From the NCBI GenBank assembly GCA_026414765.1, contig JAOAIJ010000041.1, positions 62,001 through 126,000 on the forward strand: 64,000 nucleotides of DNA, written 5' to 3'. Each line of letters opens with the position of its first letter. Within the stretch, counting starts at the first letter, position 1. The DNA comes from Clostridia bacterium. Its GTDB lineage: Bacteria > Bacillota > Clostridia > Acetivibrionales > DSM-27016. Of this stretch, positions 59,901 through 64,000 are shown one piece after another. Below the pieces are notes generated by a model. The model made no database searches. It saw only the letters and a list, made by a program, of their open reading frames with translations, and was not told the DNA's origin. The translations under genes were made by a program, and so were the position numbers.

Positions 59901-62631
59901 CGGGGTGGACTGCGGGAATATCAGTTATTCACTATTATTGGGCAGAAAGTTCTTTAATCATCGGCTGGCGTGTGTAGTCCGCAGTCTGAATGAACTGGTC
60001 AAACTGCTCACAAAGTGGCTGGAAAAAGGTAAAACTCCTCAGGTATATGTGTCTAACCTACAGGAAAACCCTTGCCGCGGGCAAATTTATTTGGAACAGT
60101 ACGGAAATATGTGCATAAGGAATTGTTTGAACACAACTGATGCAAATGAGTATTTAGGGAACTTATCCGTTATTGCAGACTTATTTATCCAAGGTTATTT
60201 ACTGGAATTCAAATACCTGTTTCCTCTTAATGAGTATTCAAGAATTCCAATGCCTGGCTATCCGTTCGCAAGAGACCGGTATTGGGTTTCTGATGGTGAA
60301 ACAAAGGTTAAGGATGTTTCGCCGATGCTGCTTTATTCACCAGCAGTACCTGCAAAGCAAACAGTCATGTCCCGATTATCGGAACCTTCTCCAGTAAAGA
60401 GGACTGAGAAAACTAATTGCATTTCCCTCAATTCCCTGTCAGATGTCCGGAATGTGCCAGAGATGCAGCCAAAGGTCAATAGCAAACAAATTTCGTTGCA
60501 ACCTGCTGCCCGGCTTATTCCGTTACAATCCCTAAAGGCTCCTGTATCAGAAAAGCCTGATGTCCGGAATACTTCCACTCAACCCGGCAAAGTTAAACTG
60601 ACTGGCTTATTAATGACGTCGGAAGCATTACAGGAAGGGTTGAGAGACAGCCTGGCAGGGATATTGTGTATCAGGCCCGAGGATATAGATGTGAATAAGA
60701 AATTTATTGAATTGGGGATGGACTCCATTATCGGCGTGGAATGGATTCAATCCATTAACAACAGATACGGTACTTCCATTGCGGTGAATAAAGCGTACGA
60801 ACATCCGACTATAGTGGAGCTTGCAGAATTCTTAGGGAGTGAGATGGGAAACCATAGCGGTGTGTCTCAGCTCATAAAAGAAAGACCAGCTGCGGCAGAA
60901 GCTGAAAGAAATAGACCTTCAAGCCTTATACAAGGGGCAGAAACACTACGGGAAGGGTTGAGAGACAGCCTGGCAGGGATATTGTGTATCAGGCCCGAGG
61001 ATATAGATGTGAATAAGAAATTTATTGAATTGGGGATGGACTCCATTATCGGTGTGGAATGGATTCAATCCATTAACAACAGATACGGTACTTCCATTGC
61101 GGTGAATAAAGCGTACGAACATCCGACTATAGTGGAGCTTGCCGAGTACCTTCAAAATCAAATCTACAAGCCGGACCAAGATGAACACAATAGTAGAGAA
61201 ACTGTACAAGAAGGAGAAGCTCAGCTCGAATTCTCCCAAACAAGCTCTGTTCAGGAACCTGTCCAGCATCCCGATTCTCACGCGGCAGCCGATATGCACA
61301 CATCATGCAATTCAAGTCCTGAGCCAAGGAGCTACTCCTTGGTTGAAGAGCAAGTCATGGATCTGATATCCGGTACTATAGGAGTTGAAAAGCAAAAACT
61401 GGATATGGACACATCTCTAAAAGACTATAACATTGATTTGTTTGATCTTGCGTACATAACAGAAAGAATACAGGCGAAAATTGGCCCGGTAATTGAAGGC
61501 GATGCGTTATACCAATGTTCTACTATCCGTGATATCTGTAATCTGTTGCAGACAGACATAAAAGGTGATGAGGAATTACTAAAAGTTCATGATATGGAAT
61601 TAGCTTCAGAAACGGGAGAGTTTCCTGAACTTATCCATCTAAATAAGAACACGGAAGGAAGGCCTGTTTTCTGGATACATGCCGGGTTGGGGGGAGTAGA
61701 TGTATACTACCCGATTGCTGAAAAAAGCAATCGCCCCTTTTATGGTATCAAGCCTCATGGCTGGTACAACGACCAGGTTCTGATACGTGGAATTCAGGCG
61801 ATAGCTTCATACTATGTGAAAATCATTCAGTCGGTGCAGCCGGAAGGACCTTATGATCTTGGCGGTTATTCGTTAGGAGGCATATTTGCCTATGAAATCA
61901 CCCGACAGCTGCAGGCAATAGGTCAGGAAGTCAGTTCTGTTGTCATAGTGGAGGCTTTTGATGACGAGGGAACAAAAAAGGTTCATGTACCGGAGTACCT
62001 TTTCAGAAAAAATACTGCACTTAATGTTATTAATACTGCCCTTTATATTTTGTGCTTGCAGGAACCCGAAAAACTGCATAAAACCCTTATTAACCAGAAA
62101 GAGATCAGCATAGACCTGGATGATGAGGAATACTTCTCTCAATTGATAAAGCTTGCAAAGACCCGGGGGTTGGCTCAAACGGAGGAGAGATTATATAAAA
62201 CTATACTGAAAACTATTGATATGCAGGATGCTTATAAGACGGGAGATGATTTTATTCTGCCTCTGCCGGCACCGGACAGGGTACAGGGCTATTTGCTGAG
62301 AAACAAGAATAGACGGTTCCTGGGAGAACTTCAACCATATTTTTCAATCAGGGAGGATTTATTATTATTGGATAATCAGAACTATTGGAAAGGCTGGAAG
62401 GCTGAAATTCCTTACTTAAAGATAATTGATGTAGATTGTCCTAACCATGTGGCAATGTTGTTAGATCCTAAAGCATATAAATCAATAGTTGATTTCTGTG
62501 AAATCTTATATTGCGGGAGCTCCGGTGTTGTAGCAGGTAAAGACTTTCAAAAGAAGAATAAAGCTGGAACTAAGAGAAGCAGTAATAAGGAAAAATCAAA
62601 AGTAGGACTATTAAGCAAGGAGGCTGACTAA
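56905..62631 (+). CDS. Terminal trans-AT polyketide synthase: MT-ACP (rest of m13), m14 KS-ACP-ACP-ACP0-TE
   Basis: 1908 residues. C-methyltransferase 1-355 (EIGAGTGGT near 171), starting almost at its first helix; ACP 411-492 (Ser447, GVDSI); KS 539-961 (Cys704, TACSSS; EAHGTGT; TNLGH); post-KS linker to about 1135; Ser/Pro-rich linker to 1237; twin ACPs 1239-1312 and 1346-1419 (Ser1274 in the first); a degenerate ACP 1476-1552; thioesterase 1572-1868 with nucleophile Ser1656 (GYSLG) and His1848 (PNHVAM); basic tail. m14 has no KR, DH or MT, so it forms a beta-keto thioester. The twin ACPs carry the DSxxxxxW signature linked to beta-branching, so the keto group is probably converted to a carbon branch before release. 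The thioesterase marks the end of the assembly line, by hydrolysis or macrocyclisation. Confidence 0.95.
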   Translation: MKDIICKLLWCQLQSIGMLRKKHSIVKEDKKESGIIDLYDRWLDESVSVLERNHYLTLEGEVCLVQDTLLIDPDSVWAEWEMAKSELVKNKKNVAQLNLVEATMRSLPEILTGKKAATDILFPNSSMELVEGIYKNNPVSDYFNEVLSDSIIAYLRERIEQDPKAEIRILEIGAGTGGTSASNFLKLRPYGGHIQEYCYTDLSKAFLLFAEREYGPVNPFLTYKILNVEEPLNRQGIETGVYDIVVAANVLHATKNIRKTLRNVKAALKANGLLLVNEISENSLFTHLTFGLTEGWWKYEDAELRIPGCPGLYPETWKKIFEQEGFPEVFFPAQKAHSLGQQIIIAESDGVVRQQNTAQAAVNFRKAVDKNMYSSGDTCLKITNKPVQGVNMITGAQMRKNQGAGVSIQLVKDFAKTAVKESIAQSLKMDEDLITDDQSFSEYGVDSIIAVNLVNLVNQRCKTKLETTVLFEYNNVNNLSRYIAEAHESAIVSILNEDNPGSIEVDAGFQGENADQATQTISLIRYGDRETAKALEISKETIAVIGMSGRFAESQTVDDLWKHLANGANLIKEVSRWDLSERYQETQREGKSFCNYGSFLDNIDKFDPVFFNISGIEATYMDPQQRLFLEESWKALENAGYVGDSIQESKCGVYAGCGSGDYQNLFINNPPAQSTWGNHNSVIPARIAYHLNLQGPAIAVDTACSSSLVAIHLACQGLWTRETDMALAGGVFVQSTPGFYLSTNKAGMLSPTGRCSAFDQAADGFVPGEGVGVVVLKRLSEALADGDHIYGVIRGSGINQDGSTNGITAPSAASQEKLICEVYNSFSINPENIQMVEAHGTGTILGDPIEFSALTSAYRKYTQKQGYCALGSIKTNLGHTTAAAGVASLIKVLLSLKNKKIPPSINFRKGNPKIDFDNSPFYVSTSLRDWEAGENSPRSAAISSFGFSGTNAHLVIEEPPEVVRKHQEKAGYLIVLSARTSEQLYKQVQQLISFCDENTGVDCGNISYSLLLGRKFFNHRLACVVRSLNELVKLLTKWLEKGKTPQVYVSNLQENPCRGQIYLEQYGNMCIRNCLNTTDANEYLGNLSVIADLFIQGYLLEFKYLFPLNEYSRIPMPGYPFARDRYWVSDGETKVKDVSPMLLYSPAVPAKQTVMSRLSEPSPVKRTEKTNCISLNSLSDVRNVPEMQPKVNSKQISLQPAARLIPLQSLKAPVSEKPDVRNTSTQPGKVKLTGLLMTSEALQEGLRDSLAGILCIRPEDIDVNKKFIELGMDSIIGVEWIQSINNRYGTSIAVNKAYEHPTIVELAEFLGSEMGNHSGVSQLIKERPAAAEAERNRPSSLIQGAETLREGLRDSLAGILCIRPEDIDVNKKFIELGMDSIIGVEWIQSINNRYGTSIAVNKAYEHPTIVELAEYLQNQIYKPDQDEHNSRETVQEGEAQLEFSQTSSVQEPVQHPDSHAAADMHTSCNSSPEPRSYSLVEEQVMDLISGTIGVEKQKLDMDTSLKDYNIDLFDLAYITERIQAKIGPVIEGDALYQCSTIRDICNLLQTDIKGDEELLKVHDMELASETGEFPELIHLNKNTEGRPVFWIHAGLGGVDVYYPIAEKSNRPFYGIKPHGWYNDQVLIRGIQAIASYYVKIIQSVQPEGPYDLGGYSLGGIFAYEITRQLQAIGQEVSSVVIVEAFDDEGTKKVHVPEYLFRKNTALNVINTALYILCLQEPEKLHKTLINQKEISIDLDDEEYFSQLIKLAKTRGLAQTEERLYKTILKTIDMQDAYKTGDDFILPLPAPDRVQGYLLRNKNRRFLGELQPYFSIREDLLLLDNQNYWKGWKAEIPYLKIIDVDCPNHVAMLLDPKAYKSIVDFCEILYCGSSGVVAGKDFQKKNKAGTKRSSNKEKSKVGLLSKEAD
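60633..60824 (+). repeat. Direct repeat copy 1: first beta-branching ACP of m14
   Basis: This 192-bp stretch recurs 318 bp downstream with a single silent difference (GGC/GGT glycine). It encodes most of an ACP with DIDVNKKFIELGMDSIIG; Ser1274 is followed six residues later by Trp1280, the DSxxxxxW feature of ACPs recognised by HMG-synthase cassettes. Confidence 0.95.
60951..61142 (+). repeat. Direct repeat copy 2: second beta-branching ACP of m14
   Basis: Second copy of the 192-bp unit, with the same Ser and the Trp six residues on. The sequence between the copies (126 bp) and after them diverges freely, so only the ACP core was duplicated or homogenised. Confidence 0.95.
61330..61560 (+). 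other. Degenerate third ACP (ACP0) before the thioesterase
   Basis: Length, helix pattern and position fit a carrier protein, but the GxDS core reads NIDL: Leu1512 replaces the phosphopantetheine Ser and Asn replaces the Gly. It cannot be pantetheinylated. It may be a structural spacer or a docking platform for the thioesterase or the beta-branching enzymes. Confidence 0.7.
61620..62510 (+). other. Type I thioesterase domain releasing the chain
   Basis: Alpha/beta-hydrolase fold: WIHAGLGG near the start, GYSLG nucleophile elbow (Ser1656) and a C-terminal His1848. The catalytic set appears complete. Whether it hydrolyses or cyclises cannot be read from the sequence. Confidence 0.9.
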
Positions 62632-62649
62632 TGATGGGGGGATAAAATT

Positions 62650-63399
62650 ATGATTAATTCTGTAGTTGATTTATGCGAAATCGGACAAGGTATTGTTCAG
62701 TTGACAATGCAGGACAGGGTTTATAAAAACGGTTTTTCCGAAGAGTTGATTGGCGGCTTGCTAATGGCCTTTGAAGAAATAAAGAATAATTCCGGATACA
62801 AGGTAGTAATTCTAACCGGATATGACAGCTACTTTTGCTCCGGCGGAACAAGGGAAGGAATGCTAAGCATACAGGCGGATAAATTGAAGTTTACCGATTT
62901 GGAAATACACAGCATTGCCTTGGATTGTCCGCTCCCGGTGATTGCTGCAATGCAAGGTCATGGTATAGGAGCCGGATTTACTTTAGGTTTATCCTGCGAT
63001 TTTGCAGTTTTGAGCAAAGAAAGTTTTTACAGCTGTAACTATATGAAATACGGTTTTACTCCAGGAATGGGTGCCAGCTATATTGTACCCCGGAAATTAG
63101 GCTTTAGCCTTGCTCAGGAATTATTATTCACTGCGGACAATTATAGCGGAGCTGAACTGGAAAGACGGGGAATTCAGTTTAAGGTTCTGCCAAGAAAGGA
63201 AGTAATGGAATATGCATGCAAACTGGCCGGAAAAATAGCGGAGAAGCCTAGAACCGCGCTAATGACTTTAAAGGAGAATCAGGTTGCACAAATAAGGGGA
63301 GAACTGGCAGAAGCTTTAAAGCTGGAATTGGAAATGCATGAGAAGACTATGTATCAACCCGGGGTAAAAGAACGGATTGCGAATCTGTTCGGAATGTAA
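62650..63399 (+). CDS. PksI-like enoyl-CoA hydratase-family decarboxylase (ECH2) of a beta-branching cassette
   Basis: 249 residues, crotonase superfamily, with a GGGGGG ribosome site at 62636-62641, 18 nt after the terminal PKS gene. The sequence closely follows PksI of the bacillaene pathway as I remember it: QDRVYKNGFS, FCSGGTREG, ALDCPLPVIAAMQGHGIGAGF, YMKYGFTPGMGASYIVP, LGFSLAQELL and MHEKT near the C-terminus. Lys80 and His230, which I recall as the PksI catalytic residues, fall at exactly those positions. It should decarboxylate the ACP-bound glutaconyl-type intermediate made after HMG-synthase addition and dehydration, leaving a methyl or exomethylene branch. The partner enzymes (HMG-CoA-synthase homologue, ECH1, decarboxylating KS, donor ACP) are not in the window. 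The likely substrate carriers are the twin ACPs just upstream. Confidence 0.9.
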   Translation: MINSVVDLCEIGQGIVQLTMQDRVYKNGFSEELIGGLLMAFEEIKNNSGYKVVILTGYDSYFCSGGTREGMLSIQADKLKFTDLEIHSIALDCPLPVIAAMQGHGIGAGFTLGLSCDFAVLSKESFYSCNYMKYGFTPGMGASYIVPRKLGFSLAQELLFTADNYSGAELERRGIQFKVLPRKEVMEYACKLAGKIAEKPRTALMTLKENQVAQIRGELAEALKLELEMHEKTMYQPGVKERIANLFGM

Positions 63400-63468
63400 T
63401 GTTAATAGTTTACTGCGTTGAGCTAGTAAGTTTTAGTTTATCAAGCTAAATAAAATGGGGGTATTTAA
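63400..63468 (+). other. Short intergenic gap
   Basis: 69 bp between the ECH gene and the carbamoyltransferase, the longest non-coding stretch in the window. It is AT-rich and contains GGGGG at 63457-63461 as a ribosome site for the next gene. I see no stable hairpin with a U-tract and no convincing promoter, so the next gene is probably co-transcribed. Confidence 0.5.
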
Positions 63469-64000
63469 ATGAAACGTAACTATATAGGTTTAGCAACATC
63501 CTTCAGGGATCCGTCAATTACGATTGTTAATTCAAAAGGAGAAGTCGTTTTTGCTGAGGCTTCAGAGAGATATGTGCAGTATAAAAGGGCTGCACAGATG
63601 TCTCCCGACCAGTTCGGATATTATTTGTACCACTTGCTTAAGACACATACGGAGGCAGGGGCTGAATTGGTTGTAGCTCACAGCTGGAGTGATAGAGCTG
63701 CTGAAAGTATTGAAAAGAATCTGAAACATGCCACTGAAGCCAGTGCAAAATTATCAAATGAAAACAGTGAAGATGCTTTAGTCCTGAAAAAATATTATGA
63801 TGACCAAAAATACATGTCGTACCATGCTATTGAGTCAATCAAAAATGCTTCAAAAAACCTTGAGGCTATGGTTAGTATGCTGGATGGCTTTAACCTTGTT
63901 TCAGTCAGGCGTTATGACCATCATCTGACACATGCAGCTACCGCATGCTATAGCAGCCCCTTTAAAGAAGCCGCATGTGCTGTATTGGACGGTTATGGAG
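63469..64000 (+). CDS. O-carbamoyltransferase, NodU/CmcH family (3'-partial)
   Basis: The ATG at 63469 opens a frame that runs off the window (177 codons visible; family members are about 550-600 residues). The N-terminus (NYIGLATSFRDPSITIVNSKGEVVFAEASERY) and the later DHHLTHAATACYSSPFKEAACAVLDGYG match the Kae1-like domain of carbamoyltransferases, where the DHHxxHA histidines bind metal. Such enzymes use carbamoyl phosphate and ATP to carbamoylate a hydroxyl. Position after the PKS suggests a tailoring step on a retained alcohol of the polyketide. The C-terminal half and any second domain cannot be seen. Confidence 0.88.
   Translation, partial: MKRNYIGLATSFRDPSITIVNSKGEVVFAEASERYVQYKRAAQMSPDQFGYYLYHLLKTHTEAGAELVVAHSWSDRAAESIEKNLKHATEASAKLSNENSEDALVLKKYYDDQKYMSYHAIESIKNASKNLEAMVSMLDGFNLVSVRRYDHHLTHAATACYSSPFKEAACAVLDGYG

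Noticed and set aside
327-62851. Numerous minus-strand and alternate-frame open frames of 60-200 codons
   Set aside because: All lie inside continuous PKS coding sequence, have no ribosome sites or recognisable domains, and read as shadows of the real frame.
63400-63468. Terminator or promoter before the carbamoyltransferase
   Set aside because: TTAG...CTAA gives only about 4 bp of stem without a U-tract, and no paired -35/-10 boxes are convincing.
1-64000. CRISPR arrays, insertion sequences, tRNA or rRNA genes
   Set aside because: None seen; the sequence is occupied by PKS coding regions, and the only clear repeat is the ACP duplication.

Overview
The window lies inside a very large trans-acyltransferase (trans-AT) modular polyketide synthase locus. 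All genes read rightward, and from base 1 to about 63.4 kb coding sequence is essentially continuous: the largest gap is 69 bp. The DNA is AT-leaning, start codons include TTG, Shine-Dalgarno sites are G-rich (GGAGG, GGGGGTG, AGGGTGAT), and the domain sequences resemble Bacillus-type trans-AT synthases. This points to a Bacillota (Firmicutes) host, probably a clostridium or a Paenibacillus-like organism. I cannot name the species. No module carries an integrated AT, an enoylreductase or an adenylation domain, so the AT must act in trans from outside the window.

Layout, with modules numbered m1-m14 within this window. Gene 1 (1-7735, 5' truncated): KS(end)-DH-KR-ACP (m1), then KS-DH-KR of m2. 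Gene 2 (7736-16498): MT-ACP (rest of m2), then m3 = KS-DH-KR-ACP followed by a DUF2156/GNAT-like domain and a tryptophanase/tyrosine phenol-lyase-like PLP domain. Gene 3 (16491-18806): KS0-ACP (m4). Gene 4 (18822-38147): m5 KS-KR-MT-ACP, m6 KS-DH-KR-ACP, m7 KS-DH0-KR-ACP, m8 KS-KR-ACP, and the KS of m9. Gene 5 (38144-46060): DH-ACP-KR of m9, m10 KS-KR-ACP, and the KS0 of m11. Gene 6 (46082-56908): DH-ACP-DH* of m11, m12 KS-DH-KR-ACP, and KS-DH-KR of m13. Gene 7 (56905-62631): MT-ACP of m13, then terminal m14 KS-ACP-ACP-ACP0-TE. Downstream are a PksI-like enoyl-CoA hydratase-family decarboxylase (62650-63399) and the start of an O-carbamoyltransferase (63469 to the window end).

Read colinearly, the line performs about a dozen elongations. 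It builds a largely unsaturated chain with three C-methylations (m2, m5, m13) and several retained hydroxyls. Two dehydrating bimodules (m8/m9 and m10/m11) sit in the middle. A beta-branch is predicted in the last module from twin Trp-containing ACPs plus the PksI-like enzyme. The thioesterase releases the product, and the carbamoyltransferase probably decorates a hydroxyl. The strongest novelty is m3. Its ACP is followed by an amino-acid-handling acyltransferase fold and a complete-looking PLP beta-eliminating lyase, then by a non-elongating KS. This recalls, without being the same as, the DUF-SH (cysteine/thiocysteine lyase) didomain that installs sulfur in leinamycin-family synthases. The line may therefore put a heteroatom, most likely sulfur, into the middle of the chain.
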